NCBI RefSeq assembly: GCF_002775205.1
Contig: NC_036461.1
Location: forward strand, 10,329,015 to 10,393,014
DNA: 64,000 nt
Source of the DNA: Xiphophorus maculatus
Taxonomy: Eukaryota; Chordata; Actinopteri; Cyprinodontiformes; Poeciliidae
Reading direction: 5' to 3'
Position 1 is the first letter of the stretch. The number at the start of each line of letters is the position of its first letter. Positions 1-13,299 of the stretch are shown one piece after another. The notes below the pieces were generated by a model. That model did not search any database, was not told the DNA's origin, and saw only the letters and a list, made by a program, of their open reading frames with translations. The translations under genes and the position numbers were made by a program.

Positions 1-1463
1 TGTCTCAAACAGCAGTATTTTTAGGGATAAAAGCATGTGTAGCAGGACAGCACAGCAGTTCATCCATCACTTTCTTTGCTTCACCACAGAAAAATGCTTC
101 AAATAATCCCAATGTTTCAGAACTGCATATCCAGCCTGCTTACTTTATATAACTTTGTTTCTGATGTGTTGTTGGAAACAAAGTTTGCTATTATATGCAC
201 CTTTGCTAAAAGGATGTGACATCAGTGCATTTTTGATCCACTGGCAAGAAAGGCTCAGTATTAAGACGTTCCACTTGCTTGCAAGTTTACTTTAGCATTA
301 CTGCTGCTAAACTGCTTAAACCAAGTAAATGCTAAATTCTTCATTTAACCAAGTGTTCTCATCAATAAGTCATTGGACAGTTCTTAATTTTTGCTATGTT
401 GAGATATTATTTCATAATTTACCCTATTCAAACATATTACTCTTACCATTTTCCTGAGTAAAAAAGTATCTTTAATTTTTCACATGAGCAGAAAATAATC
501 CATTCATGATTTAAGAGCTACTTGCATGTCTTTTGTCTCCTGGCAATATGTCCATAATGTATTTAAGTCAAAACCTAAGCCCTAGAGGTTTCATTTCATG
601 TCAGCTATTCTTTTGCACAAACATATTAAATTTCTTCTGTTTTTTTTCAACTTGGACCCTGTAATGATCCAACAGTGATTCTCATTACACAACCAAGGGC
701 GAGAGTATATTCTGTAAATAAATGAACTAAGATCACACAAGGAGATAAATACGGAAAGCATCCAGTCTCGTGCCAATCCCAATCAGCTCTTGTTTGCGTT
801 TGTGTGTTTGCATTTAAGTTAGTGGCAGTTTAATGTGAGGGACCACCGGAATAGTTTGTTTCCCGGAACTGTTGTTTCTTTTATTTTATTTTTTTTCATC
901 GTCTACAAGACTAATTTTTTTAATGTCTCTTATTTGTCATTTAAGGCAGTCTCAGTGCATAAGGATGTGGCGTTTCGAAGTAATTGTACAGTCACAGTAT
1001 GTGGTCCAGGTCTTTTACAAAATGTCTTGTACAAACCACAGGATTAAAGCTTGATGAGTGTTCATTTAAAGCAAATAAATCTTCGGAACATGCTTCTTTG
1101 AAATTTGCGTTTTCATTGCATTCAATCTCAGATGCATTTTGTCCCATGAAGCAATGTGGGATAAAATGCCGTGAATGCCATGATATGAAGCAATTTAATC
1201 AATTACTTTTATATAATATGAAAAATTCACTTCTCTATGCTCAGAATCCAGGTTGGGGGTATTCCTTTTTTCGGAAAATCCCTGTTGAGCCTAGTGTTTC
1301 TGTTTACAAGATCTAAAGCATGACTTCCAGCTTCCAGAGCCAAACTGCTTCAAGTGATTCCATGTCAGGAGAGGTACTGACTGAAGTCATGTCAGAGGTT
1401 AATCTGCAACATACTTTTGATTATATGGGGTTGTGTTATTCTGCTTTCCTAACACTCTGATTT
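1..1463. other. Intergenic DNA, no gene recognised
   Basis: AT-rich sequence without a recognisable coding exon. A 110-codon frame at 984-1316 (+) has no splice signals, no domain and low-complexity AT-driven composition, so I do not call it a gene. Confidence 0.5.
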
Positions 1464-1569
1464 ATGGGCCTCATCTTGCTGCTGGTCGCTGTAGCTGCTG
1501 CAGCTGAATCAGATGCTTCTCAATGTGCAACTGGGACTTTAACTGGTGCACGTGTTAAAAATCACCCAG
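1464..1569 (+). other. Possible first coding exon with a signal peptide
   Basis: An ATG at 1464 opens a frame reading MGLILLLVAVAAAAESDASQ and continuing about 15 codons to CCCAG|GTAAAT at 1567-1573, a good splice donor; unspliced, it stops 37 codons in. The hydrophobic run, small residues before a likely cleavage site and the elevated GC against an AT-rich background resemble the first exon of a secreted protein. I see no second exon that I can join to it, and the CTGCTG/GCAGCTG composition could give a leucine/alanine run by chance. The family is not recognised. Confidence 0.2.
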
Positions 1570-2149
1570 GTAAATAATAATGAGGAAAGAAAACTTGCAT
1601 GTGAATGCACTAAACTGTCTCACTTGGGAATTAGCTACTCGGATGGTAATAATTACACTCTTTTTTTTTCAAGGTGTAGGACCCTGAGTTAAAACTAAAA
1701 CTTCAAATTTAAAGATTTATTCTAATTATCTGCACCACTGCAAAAACACAAAGTCTGAACAAATATTTGTTCTCTAGTTTCCAGTACAAATAAAACAAAA
1801 CTATCTGACACATAACGTTTCATCAAGAAATGTGAGCTTCTTTTAGGCCAGTTATTTAAGAATGTTTTTTATTGGTATGCAATAGTCTAATCTTAAATGT
1901 CTTCTTGTTATTAGCTGTAAGTAGAAAATAACAAGAAACAGAATGAAACCATTAAAACATCGGTTTGTGTTTCACATAGTGAATTCAGTCCCTGAAAAAT
2001 AAATTACCTTTTCAATAATATTCATATATTGTTGATGATAACTGTATGATGAACAACATTTTGAATGTGCTGGACAGCCCAGTAAATTCTAAGGACTGCA
2101 CCCTGCTTTGTGAAAGCATTTTTTATTTCGTTTTTTTTTTTTTTTTTTT

Positions 2150-2930
2150 TCAGAACGGTTTACACTTTTTCTCCCATTACCTTTTTTACCATGATGTGCG
2201 GTGACGTCAGTATTTGTGTGAGAATTTGTTGAATAACATCAGTCTGAACAAGTGGCCTCTCCAAACACTGGCACAATCCTCTTGCACCTCTTTCTCCAGT
2301 GCGGTTTGAGATACAATAAACTCTGAATGAACCATCTTTAGATCCCGATCCGCAGCAATTACAGTTGGGCATGCTCGACTTCACTTTATGTCAGCCACGT
2401 ATTCAAAGTGTCCCCATTCTTTCACTTCTAGACACCAGCTAACTCTGCTATGCACTTTTGCCATTACTGCATCTGAAGATCGCCCCTTTAGCAGTGCAGT
2501 AAAATTTGCCTTTCACACAGGCAGCTGGCCAAAGCAAATAAACCAGCCACATGCCAGCAAACGAGGGCATGAATGGGGTCAGAGGGGGCCTTGTCGAGAG
2601 GTGCCAGAAGTGACAGAGGGAGGGATATGGTCACGCAAAGAAAACAAGCTCAGCAAGAGCGAGGGCAGCTTTCTCACGCAGGGGCCCAGACATGTGTCTT
2701 GTCATGCAACAGCCACCCCGTCAACCCAAATTAGGGCTGATGGAGATAATAAACCGAGGGGGTGAAAGGAAAGGAGGGTTTCCCTGCGTGTCTTTCGAGA
2801 AAATAAAAATAAGAGGAAGGATGTGGTGGTCACCTTTTAGAGGGCTCATTACCCTCATTACAACACTGATGACCTCAGTATGCCAGAGATTATCATGCTC
2901 TCTGTAAGGTGAAACCAAATCTTCAGCTCA
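2150..2930. other. GC-elevated island without repeats
   Basis: This 0.8-kb block is clearly richer in G+C than its flanks and holds a 125-codon open frame (2388-2765, +) and opposing frames on the - strand. No domain, splice sites or codon pattern convinces me that it is coding. A conserved non-coding element or enhancer is as likely. A poly-T run (about 2133-2150) borders it on the left. Confidence 0.25.
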
Positions 2931-3359
2931 TGCTGCCTAAAAACCTAAGAGCTTCTGATGATTTTTGGTGTAAAGTATTATAGAGGCAAATAAATCCACA
3001 AATAAATAAAATACAAAAGTCTTATGTAAGCATAAATACAACAATAAAAATTTAATTAATTTAAATGAATTTCCAGTTGATAGATATAAAAGCTCATGTC
3101 CACCCTACTCTTGACATTTTTGCTGTTGGATTGATCTGTTTCAGCCAGCTAAATCAGATGATGCAAAAATTAACTAAATTTCTTAATGACACGGAAATGT
3201 GCACACAAAAACTGTGGAGGTTCCTGACATCTGCAACATGGCTCAACAACCAGGGTGCCATTTTGCGGCGCCCCAAATTACTTTTCTATTGATTTTCTAG
3301 TTCTCTATTTTTAGTTTAGTATGAACTGGACACCATCATATGCTTAGCATAGCTTAGGT

Positions 3360-3692
3360 CAGCGGTTCCCAAAGATTTTCTGGGCTCCCCTATGGATTAC
3401 AATAAAATCCCCCCCAAAAAATAAAAAATAAAAATCAACTGTTCACATTGTTCAACCAGACATAAACCTATACACATATTTTTTTTTTTCAAACTCCACT
3501 GAAGTTTATTTCACACTTCAGGTTGCAACCAAACACACTACAAACCATCTTTACAGTGAAACACTTTTCTGTAACTGTTTTTTTTTTTTTCATTCATCCA
3601 TACCACTTCCTGCGACCCCCCCCCCCCTCCCCCCACTTGCAATGGCACTGCGCCCCCCCTACAGGGCGCGCTCCACACTTTGGGAACCACTG
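3360..3692. mobile_element. hAT-type MITE with 8-bp target duplication
   Basis: The element begins CAGCGGTTCCCAAAG and ends with the inverted match CTTTGGGAACCACTG. It is flanked by GCTTAGGT (3352-3359) and GCTTAGGC (3693-3700), an 8-bp duplication with one mismatch. Terminal CAG.G start and 8-bp duplication are the signature of hAT transposons. At 333 bp it has no transposase and is non-autonomous. The interior carries A-, T- and C-homopolymers. Confidence 0.8.
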
Positions 3693-5299
3693 GCTTAGGC
3701 TTTGGCAGAAAACAATTAAGCTACATAGGCTATTAAATGAAGTTAGTTTCCAGTTAGCTGCTCCTGATTTGGTGCTAAAACTAAAGGGCTACTTTACTGT
3801 TTATAAGAACCTTGGACAGTCTTTTTTAATTTTCTCTAGTTTAAAATCTAAATGCTTAAAGATCTATTGCATATATGTATTCTGCATGGATCATATATTC
3901 TTTAAAGCACATGTTAGTAATAATTATATTAGATTTGCCATGTTAAATAAAAATATCTTAAAGTTTTATTCACCTAACCTGTAGTGTAAAGTTAATGTTT
4001 TTTTGTGTGTATAAACTTGCTCTGTTCACTCTGGAACCTTTTGCTTACATCCCCCACTTTTTATTCTCTTATGCAACTTACAGACATTTACAGATGGGCT
4101 ACAACCTTCAGTATTCATTTCATAATCTTTACCTAATTAATCAAGTGCAAGAATATGACATTTACCCCATTGAAAGCTATGTTAGATCAAGAGATTCACA
4201 GTATTTTTGTGATCTGGGATTAAAAGACGAAAATAAATGATAGATACTCAATAAGGACATAATGTCAGTGTAGACATTCCTTCTTGCTGCTTGGCTTACA
4301 ACTTTGTGTTTAACTTGTTCCCAAAATAACTATAGGACGCCAAGGAACGTACCTTATATAGACAAAACCCTCTGAGAGCAGCATTCAAGCAGTGCCAAGA
4401 TTAAAATTACAGCACATTCATTTTCCTAACGTGACATGCCTTGTTGGCCCACCGTACACTGAAGGAGAAGCATGATGATAAGCCACTCAGTCAGACGGAC
4501 AGAGCTCGTTATTTCTGTGATTGACAGCCTTAAAGCATCCTTATGTCTGCTTACTTTGCAACTAAAGATCCAGTATACACGAGAATGTTGGACTTGTCAA
4601 ACAGATGGATTGTTTTTGGTTATTTCCACATTTGTTCAGCCTGACAGAGAGGATGAGGCTAAACCCAGAACAGCTGGGCCCTGCACATATGCCAAAGTGA
4701 AATAAAGTCTGGAAACTAAAAGATAATTTGTAAGAAATGATGTTACATGATTAGCTTTTAATGAGTGAACAGTTCTCTTCTCTGGCTCAGACTTGCACTT
4801 ATTCTGTCCAATATTAATATTCAGATGTCAGTCCTTATTTCTCCTCATGAGTTAAACAAAGTGGCAAAAAATATCTGAGTGGAGACTTCAAGGTTGTAAC
4901 AATGATGTCAACATTACCTCTAGACTGATTTCCAAATGCCTGCAAGAGAGGCACCAAAACAGGGCAGAGTAGTGAAAGCAATGTGGATTCATTTGTTTGA
5001 AAAGAGCAAGATTGGGTTTAGAAGTATATGTAGTCAACATGCGGGAATCACACAGAACTGTTTCATGAAACTAATAGGTGAACATCTGCAAGAGTGAGGA
5101 CGCTATTGTGATCTGTCTCCTTCAGGGTACAATGTGGGTCTTTGTATTATTCATTAGCAGAATAATACAATCAGTCAAAACCACAAAGTCCATCTCCAGC
5201 CAGCTCCAAGGTGAGCCAGGCTAAGACAAAAATAATTAGACTACAAATAAATAACATCTTGTGAGAAGATAAAATTACTGTACATTCATTTTCCTAAGG

Positions 5300-5546
5300 C
5301 AGGGGTGTCAAACTCCAGTCCTCAAGGGCCGGTGTCCTGCAACTTTTAGATGTGCCTCTGCTGCACCACACCTGAATGGAATAATTAGGTCATTAGCATT
5401 CAACTTGTGTAGAACAGTTCTAGAGAACTGATCTACACAAGGAGGAGGTAATTAAGCCATTTCATTCCAGTGTTTTGTACCTGTGGCACATCTAAAAACT
5501 GCATGACACCGGCCCTTGACTGGAGGACTGGAGTTTGACACCTGTG
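5300..5546. mobile_element. hAT-type MITE with perfect 8-bp target duplication
   Basis: Inverted ends read CAGGGGTGTCAAACTCCAGT and, on the right, the complement ending GGAGTTTGACACCTGTG. The flanks TCCTAAGG (5292-5299) and TCCTAAGG (5547-5554) are identical, so the insertion site is exact. The 247-bp element is non-autonomous. The intact duplication and well-kept ends suggest a younger insertion than the 3.36-kb element. Confidence 0.85.
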
Positions 5547-5689
5547 TCCTAAGGTGATATTCCAACACAAACTGGAAGAAAGATTCTACACTGGTTGTAA
5601 ATTTCAACCACATAAAATTCAGACAAAAGCTCAAGCTGATCAGGGAGACTGAATGCAGACTCTAAAAGGTTTACTGAAGGATTGGCCCT

Positions 5690-5850
5690 TTTTTTTTAGC
5701 TGAATCTACCTTCCTCCTCTTCCACTCCTTCTTAAAAAGCATACCCACAGCATGATACTGTCACCACCATGTTTCACCAAGGACTCAGTGTGCTCAGGCA
5801 AAACATGACGTTTTGTGTGTACTGGCCTCATATTACCATATCTGATTCTC
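5690..5850 (-). mobile_element. Tc1/mariner transposase fragment (decayed)
   Basis: Read on the - strand, the segment around 5740-5790 corresponds to the conserved Tc1 transposase stretch of the type VKHGGGSIMLWG, seen here as a near-match around GGTGACAGTATCATGCTGTG. The surrounding frame is broken. Only this short core is recognisable, so the ends are approximate. Confidence 0.55.
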
Positions 5851-5859
5851 TAACATAGT

Positions 5860-7627
5860 AACATGTTTGCTATGTTACTTTTTAATGAATTTTGGCAAGA
5901 CATAGGGGATTTATTTTATTTTATTTAAAGAATAGTTTTCTTTCTTCAACGTGTCGTTGAAAAGATCACAAAAAAGAAAAATGTCAATGTTACAATTTCA
6001 ACTGACTTTTGATTACTGGCTCATTATTCAATGTTTTCTGAAAAACTGGTGTTATTCTTTTTTGAATTTTCTTCACATGCAATTTATAAAATAATTAGTG
6101 AAAACAAATGAAAAGAATGAGGGGTCCTTTAATCTGAATACAGAAGCATTTTAAAGCTTTGAGGCATTTGTTAATGTTAATGAAAAACACATTCCAAAAG
6201 CACAAAGACGAGGCCTTGATGTCAACAGAACGTTTCTGTGAAAGAAGTCCCGACAGAAAAGGAATGCCAGCAGTCACAATTTTAAGGAAGTCAAGTGAAT
6301 TCACAGCTCATGCTGAAGTTTCTGCTTGACAGTAATTACTTCAGCCATTTACAACCCCAGATACACAGAGCTGTGGTGTACAAATTGTGTGAGTGGTCTC
6401 AGGGCCACCCACAATCACATAATTAACTCAAAGCTTTGCATGCTCAGACATTCAATTCATTTGTAAATATCTTCATCATTCTTGTATATCCTGTTCTACT
6501 TTCACTTCACCGTATATGGTAGCAAACAAGATGGGCATACATTAATATTTCTCTCTTTTCTGAAAAGTTTCCAAGTCTTACAGGTCCCAGCTTGATCTCA
6601 TCTGCACAAATGATGGAACAATATGTCACTTAGCCTCATTTTCAGGATTCTCAAACTACAATAGGCAGCCCAAGCAAAGTCTCAAACACAGAAGAGTGCT
6701 GCAAATTCACACAATGAGAAATGTCCATACTACATGTATTCTGTGAGCTGGTTGCTGTCTTGGATGATAATAATAATATAGTTTAAATGTAACTGTTCAG
6801 GCTGTGGGTGTTACATAAGATTTGAAAAAGAAAAAAACTAAATTAATCAGAGTGGGGCACATAATCCTAGACAAATTAGTGCATGTCTTTGCTAAATCCT
6901 ACTCATTTAAATAATTGGAACAATATGTAAAAAGTAACCACTACATCTCAAATAGACTCAGAATGAAAACTTACTTTGTCAGTTCTAAACACGTTCTTTT
7001 AATAGATACCATGCAAAATATGCAATTTATTAGACAACTCCTGTTCTACTCATCGAGTTGTTCACATTCAGCTTCACTCCAAACTGTTCTGTTCATTACT
7101 TTTACCATATTTGAATTACTCTGCTAAGGCTTCGATTCAACACTGATAAATGCTCTTTATCTTCTTCATGTGCCGATAACAGAGAACATATAAATTCATA
7201 ATTTTAAAACATAAAAATCTTGAACTAACCAATAAGTTGATCTTTGCACGTCATAAATATTGTAGCAAAGCTACAGAAACAGCTGTGTGTATCTGCTGTT
7301 TGTCAAATAAAAATAAACTATTGGGTTGACATTTTGCCGTATTTTCTGCAATACTAAAGAAAGTTCAGAAAACAATCATTAGCTGTTATCAGGAAACCTT
7401 TCCATCTGATAGGATTTATTATTTGAAACAAAGTCGCACCAATTTCCATCAAATGAATCAAGTCAAAATCTATTTTCAAGTCGGATAGTAGCTACTGATA
7501 GTTGTTTTGAAACAATTCCAACGTAACCAGTGAGGATTGTTAACTATGTGTATATGTGTATTGTCCAATTAATGTTGGGGTAAATTTGATTTATACAATC
7601 TAATTTGCTGAATTTATTTTTGTTTTA

Positions 7628-7629
<2 letters not shown>
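5860..7629. other. Intergenic DNA, nothing recognised
   Basis: AT-rich, no exon-like open segment and no clear repeat family. Confidence 0.5.

Positions 7630-7711
<82 letters not shown>
7630..7711. repeat. (AT)n microsatellite
   Basis: About 40 uninterrupted AT dinucleotides. Such tracts are length-polymorphic and assemble poorly, so the exact length is uncertain. Confidence 0.97.
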
Positions 7712-7712
<1 letters not shown>

Positions 7713-10679
7713 TGTCTAGAAAAACTACTCTGGGTTTTGGTCTTCAGTTACATGAAATGAACAACAGGAAAATGTCCAAATGAGGACCGTTAACCATGTT
7801 GTAGTAAACTTGGGTTTACTTGAGGCAGGCTGATAAATATGCTAAAGCAGTTCTTATAAGGAGGTGGGAAATGTGCAACGAACCATGTCTTTAACCATGT
7901 CTTTAGCCTGTCATTGCTAAGCTCACAAATCCTGGCTCATATGGAAGTTATTTGGACTTGTGCGTTCCCCCTCGTCTCATTTTAATCACTCCCTGCAGCC
8001 TCACACCTCCTCCTCCCACCCCTTGTCCCTGCTCAACAGGGAAGCCAGAGTTCAGTGACCAACCTCCGTGCACGCTATGCCGGCATGGCACGCAAGCTCA
8101 TCACCACACTGCTCCCCCTCTTGCACACGGAGTCTAATGGATTATAAATAAAATCCTTTTGCTGTACAATTTACAGTGCTCTTGTTCTGGAGCCAGTATA
8201 CAGTAATGATCTGTTGGTTAGCCTTAAAGAACGGAGAAATAGTCCAATTAGCATAGAGTGCTTTCAAAGAAGAAAATGATTATATACAATTTCCAAATTA
8301 AACATTTTTAATAATTTACAGAATTTACTTTATGAGTTATGATGCAAAACAAAACACCTAAAATAAGTACTTAAAGAGCACTGCCAATTAAAACTATACT
8401 TATTTTAAGTCTCATAACACCTTTCTGCTGATTACTTATTCTGACTAAGGCATATTTAGACAATTACTACTGCTGAAATTAAATTAATGTGGCAGCAGGG
8501 AAGGAATTTCAATACATTTTTAATCAGCCACTAGTCAAGTGTTTAAAACTATTCAAAATAAGATCCAATAAAAACCATTACCTTAGAAAGTCTTCTGTTA
8601 AGGCTAAGCACTTTAAAACATGTTCCAGAAAACCAGTATCCAAATATTGCCCATACAAGTCATATTTGGACATGTTGGACACGTTGAACGATATAAAACA
8701 GTGGACATTTTTAAAATTGTAACTAATGTCAAGAAGTTAAAAGTAAACCAGTCAAATACTCCTAACAATGGTTGTAAATGGCATAATGGAGAAACACTGT
8801 CATGACACACTGAACGTAAAGTGTCGCAAAGAGTAGGAGCTATTTAAAGAGACAGAAGCATTAAATACAAAGTCAAATTTAAAATTTTTGTTATATATAA
8901 CAACTGAAGGTAACATTAATACATTAATATGTCCATGGAAAGTACATCTCACCCCTTTAATAGTTTCTTGTTCCTCCATTGATGTAATTATTCACATTCA
9001 TTCACCAACACATCTTTTGCATTGCTCTATTGTCAAGTAATTAAAATACTTATATCTTTCTAAAGCAGTATATTTAGAAAACCACTGACATCTACAACGA
9101 CTACCTAATTAAAAGCTGCATGAATGCAATAGAAAATTGTACTTTCAGTCCAGGCTATCATTAAGTCTTTGAAAACGTAAAAAAAGACAGCAAAAAGCAA
9201 CTTATTTTCTCCTGATCCATCAATATAGCATGATAAATCCCAATACATATATTATATATAAAACTTACTGTATGTGCCATCCAGCACATACTTCATGTGG
9301 TATGAAGTACGTTTTGAACATGATTTTTAGTGCCCTGTAAGGCACGCCATAATGAACAACATAAAAGAAACAAAAACAAGAAAGAGTAAAGAAATAATCA
9401 ACCCCAACTTAGGTAATATGTCTGAGGCATTCGGCCGAATTATTTTATTCTTCTCTGTACTGTGTGCTCCTACTGAGGCACTCAAACCGCATGTCTCACA
9501 GGGACTTCCGTTGGCATGTCAGTACAGAAATTAATTCTGACTTTGTTGTTGTTTTTTCTCAAACTGTTTACACGCGAACAACAAGCAACTCAGACAGTGA
9601 CAGTTTTCAAGTATCTCTATTTCCTCATCCTGTGGTCTGGCGCGAGAAAATGCTGTCTCTGAAACATTGCTGTCTCTAACTAGCTATGTCCGGTGGTTAC
9701 CCCCCTGGCAGCTTGGGATGGAGATAGCTGAGGGGATGTTTTTGTTGGTGTGTTAACTGGTATATCTAAATTGTTCTTCGCTGCTGAAATTTTTCAGGTT
9801 CAGATCACCTTTGCTTTCTATATTCTAAAACATCCACTTTGCTTCTCTTTCTAAGTTCCAGTCGTTTCCCAATTGCCTTTTCGACCCCTGGCTTTCCTCT
9901 TCCCACTGCCTTACTTTATGTCCATAAACTCCAAACTTTACCCCCCACTCCCCCTTTCTGCCTCCCTCTTGGTGCTGTGCGTGACAGTAGCTCACTGAGA
10001 AGTGGAAATGAGACTAGTAAACAATGATTAGCTCCAGAGACGGGGCAGGCTGGTCTGCCATTGGTCCTGTCTCCACACAGTGAGCTCGCCCACCCGCCAG
10101 CACATGACATAAGGGCCTCATCTCTCATCCCCCCACCTCCCCTACAAGCCCCTTCACCTCCCTACCCTCCCGCTCAGTCAGAGTCAACACAGGGTCAGGG
10201 CTAACCTTTCACAGCCAGGTTATGGGGGGGTAATTACAGGCAAACACGGCAACCACACGCAAACTGCACACACGACACTCCCAACATCAATCCCATATGC
10301 ACATACACACACAGACTTCCACCTTGCCACCCAAGTACCCCCTTCCTTTCCCACAAACCTGGCTCGAATTAGCATGACAGGGATGCAAGTAGCCACATGT
10401 GCATGATGAGGATTTGGTGGTGAGGCTTGTGGAGGTGGGGGTGATACTCGCTACAGAAACAAGGCAGAAATGAACAGTGATACATAGTGTAGCAGTGCAT
10501 TCAGAGACATTACTATGTGTCTGGTTAACCAAGAAATCATTCTAGGAGCTTTGCTTCTCTGCCACATCGCATTGCTCAAGACAAACAGCTCTGGGGCAGA
10601 GCTTTGAAAAGCCTCAACATCTGTGAAGGGCTGATTTGGAGCTATTGTTAAGAAAGAAAAGCACACAACATGCAATTTA
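7712..10679. other. Intergenic DNA with two GC-elevated stretches
   Basis: No gene found. Pyrimidine-rich, GC-elevated stretches at about 7940-8130 and 9840-10450 contain short open frames on both strands but no splice-bounded exon or domain. They may be non-coding regulatory sequence upstream of cyp1c, which is inference only. Confidence 0.4.
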
Positions 10680-10779
10680 GTTGTGCCTTTATTATTTTAA
10701 ACCTTATATTTTTGGGGGGCTTTTTTTACAGTTTATTTGACCTAATAATGGCACTCATCAAAATGTAATGTTTGTTACT

Positions 10780-10910
10780 GGTGGGTGATTGTATGATGTT
10801 TTTTATAACTTTGTATTTTTTGTTTTTATTATGTAAAGCACTTTGAGCTGCCTTGTTGCTGAAATGTGGTGTACAAATAAACTATGCAAATAAACTTGAT
10901 TGATTGATGA
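10780..10910 (+). mobile_element. LINE-type 3' tail
   Basis: The stretch holding TGTAAAGCACTTTGAGCTGC, then a TACAAATAAA-type run, and ending TTGATTGATTGATG is the typical 3' end of fish non-LTR retrotransposons (L2/CR1-like), where the tail is a short tandem repeat. No reverse transcriptase remains upstream, so it is a 5'-truncated copy. Confidence 0.6.
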
Positions 10911-11029
10911 TATATAAAAAAATGTATGCCATAGATGGTAAATATGAAATAAATGTGCTGCATAAATACTGACGTGGTGGGATAGTATGCACACATATCG
11001 TCTCATGCTATTATTCCAAACCCATTGTC

Positions 11030-11640
11030 TTTGTCATATTAGTCATGCTACAACCGCCAACATTAATGCATTTCATCATAATTGTATGTGACATTCCAAC
11101 ACAAAGTAGAAACAAATGCATGTTTTTCTTTGTCTAATAAAATAATGAAAATTGTTCACTCTGATATAAAGTCAAATGCAACTAAATGTGTTCAGAATAT
11201 ATTTAATTAGTAAAAAAAAAAAGATCCACTTGTGTGCAAATTAGACTCTTGCTGAAAAAAATTTTATTTGTCTAATTTTAAGTGTACAAAGATATTTTCA
11301 CTAGAAATCTTTCCTTTAGGAGGACATTGATTCCTTTCAGAATTGGTCAGACCACAAGGTGGATGGAGTTAACTACAAGGAAGTCCTTTAAAAGAATCTG
11401 TTAATGGATACAAAAAGAAATAGACTGGATTAAAGTTCACTGTCTAACAAAACAATTAGACTAAACATAAGCGCGAGTTACAATAGAATGGCTTAGATTA
11501 CAACATATTTGTATGATAGAATGGCCCAGGTAAAATCCATACCTATAGCCACCTGAGAATATGTTGCAAGAGTTGTAAAGGAACATTCACAGATTCACAG
11601 TTAATTTATGCAAGTCACTGTTCAGCTGCAGCTGAAGCAT
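11030..11640 (+). mobile_element. Tc1-like transposon relic
   Basis: The left part resembles a Tc1-type terminal region. Further in, 11480-11580 matches the C-terminal transposase coding part (pattern around ATAGAATGGCCCAGGTAAAA, corresponding to the conserved WP-S-P-NPIE section). Stops and indels break every frame. It lies 2 kb upstream of cyp1c. Confidence 0.6.
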
Positions 11641-12418
11641 TGATTTTTGTTAGGCAGACCTGTGAGGACACTGTTGCAGTAATCAATGCAACTAAATGTA
11701 AACATATGAGTTTGGATAAGTTTCATTTTTTTTAACAGTGGGTTTCCCTAATTTTTCTCTCTCTTTTTTGCTTTCATTCTAAGATCAAAAGTTGTTTCAC
11801 ATCACTTTGATAAGATCTAATATCTGCTACTACAAAAGTTTCCCACATATCAAGAGTTTTTTGTCCCATCTGAATTCTAACTTTCAACTTCGGAAATGTC
11901 TCACTGCCTTAAATTAGGGTCATTACCTCCTTGAAAAAATAAACCTTACAGTTGGTGGGAAAACAAGAACTACTTTTGTCATTCGCTGCAGGATAAAGAA
12001 AGTGTCATTGAATTGATGGGATTTTTATAGATCTTAAGTTAGGATGAACAATAAAAATATATACTGACAAAAATCTGAACTATGCATTTGTGTATGACAA
12101 AAACAGTTGAAGTGAAGCAAGATTTTTTTTTCTCATCAGAGTTGGAAATGGGGAACCTAAAGTTTGTTTTGAGCAGTGAGGTAATGCTGAGCTTCCTGCA
12201 GAACCACAGTTTATTTGTTGGCAAAAACAACATACAAGTATCAATAATTGATGGTTTGTCTGCTCTGAAGTATTTGTTACATAAACGTTCAGTCAACATA
12301 GTCTGGATTTTTTTTTTTTTTTAGGAAAATTGAATAAGGGTATTGAGTGGAAGAAGAAGAGGGAAATGGAAAAAGAGATGTAAATTCATATTTCTGAAAG
12401 TTCCCTGGAAGAGAATAT

Positions 12419-12463
12419 TATCCATCCATCCATCCATCCATCCATCCATCCATCCATCCATCC
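12419..12463. repeat. (ATCC)n microsatellite
   Basis: About eleven tandem copies of the tetranucleotide TCCA/ATCC. Confidence 0.95.
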
Positions 12464-12739
12464 CACCTCATTCATCCAAGGCTGGTGACTGTTTCAAGAA
12501 ATGCTGGACAGGTTGTTAGTCCATAACAGTGCAGGGATTATTATGAAGAAAAAAATTCTAAAATTTTAATAGGTGAATTATGTTGGGGGAAAATATAAAC
12601 ATACAAAATGCTTTAGTGTATGCATTCATAGGGATGCTAATATATCAATAAAGGCATATCAATGAACCTTGATCTGGCCAAGGCCATTATAACTGGGAAC
12701 CACTAAAGGCCCCCTAGAACACAAAGCATTTCGATAATT

Positions 12740-12790
12740 TATTGCAGTGGATCCCAAACATTTTAGCCTCTGACCCATAAAAATAGAGAA
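12740..12790. mobile_element. One-sided hAT MITE end
   Basis: CAGTGGATCCCAAACATTTT resembles the end of the 3.36-kb MITE (CAG.GGTTCCCAAA). No matching inverted right end was found nearby. Confidence 0.35.
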
Positions 12791-13299
12791 ATAGAAAAAC
12801 AAAGAGAATTGAGGCCCATTGAGCACCTCTGGCAAGTTTGAATTACTTTCCTTAAACCCAAAACATTTTCTGATGGGAATGTAAAATAAGTATATAATTT
12901 GAAATAATAAAAAAAAATTATATAGTTTTGCCTCATTCTACCTCGGCTGGTCTTACAAATAATAATAATAATTACTACAACCATTATATACTGCAACACA
13001 AAGCTGAATGGGAATTTTCTGTCTAAATATATCAGACTGAAAAATCTTGACATCTTCATATTTCAAGTAACTTAAATTACAATCCATTCAAAGTGTATTA
13101 ATTTTTGAAAAAAAGCATAAAAAATCTTACTAAAATCTCTTGTGAGTGACTCAAACCTTTTCCAAATAGATCGAAATGTATTTATTTTGTGGTAAAGGAC
13201 GCCCGCTGCGTCTTCTGTAACCAGGAAATCAATCATTTTATACGGATTTTAAATGTTCAAATTCTGCTAATCCTCAGTTTACGTGGATAAATTCATCCG

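Noticed and set aside
984..1316. 110-codon frame on +
   Set aside because: AT-driven composition and no family resemblance; likely chance.
2388..2765. 125-codon ATG frame on +
   Set aside because: No domain, no splice context, opposing open frames, composition follows the local GC rise. Kept only as part of a GC-rich island.
3523..3984. 153-codon frame on +
   Set aside because: It begins inside the hAT MITE and runs through homopolymers into flanking DNA, so it is an artefact of the element.
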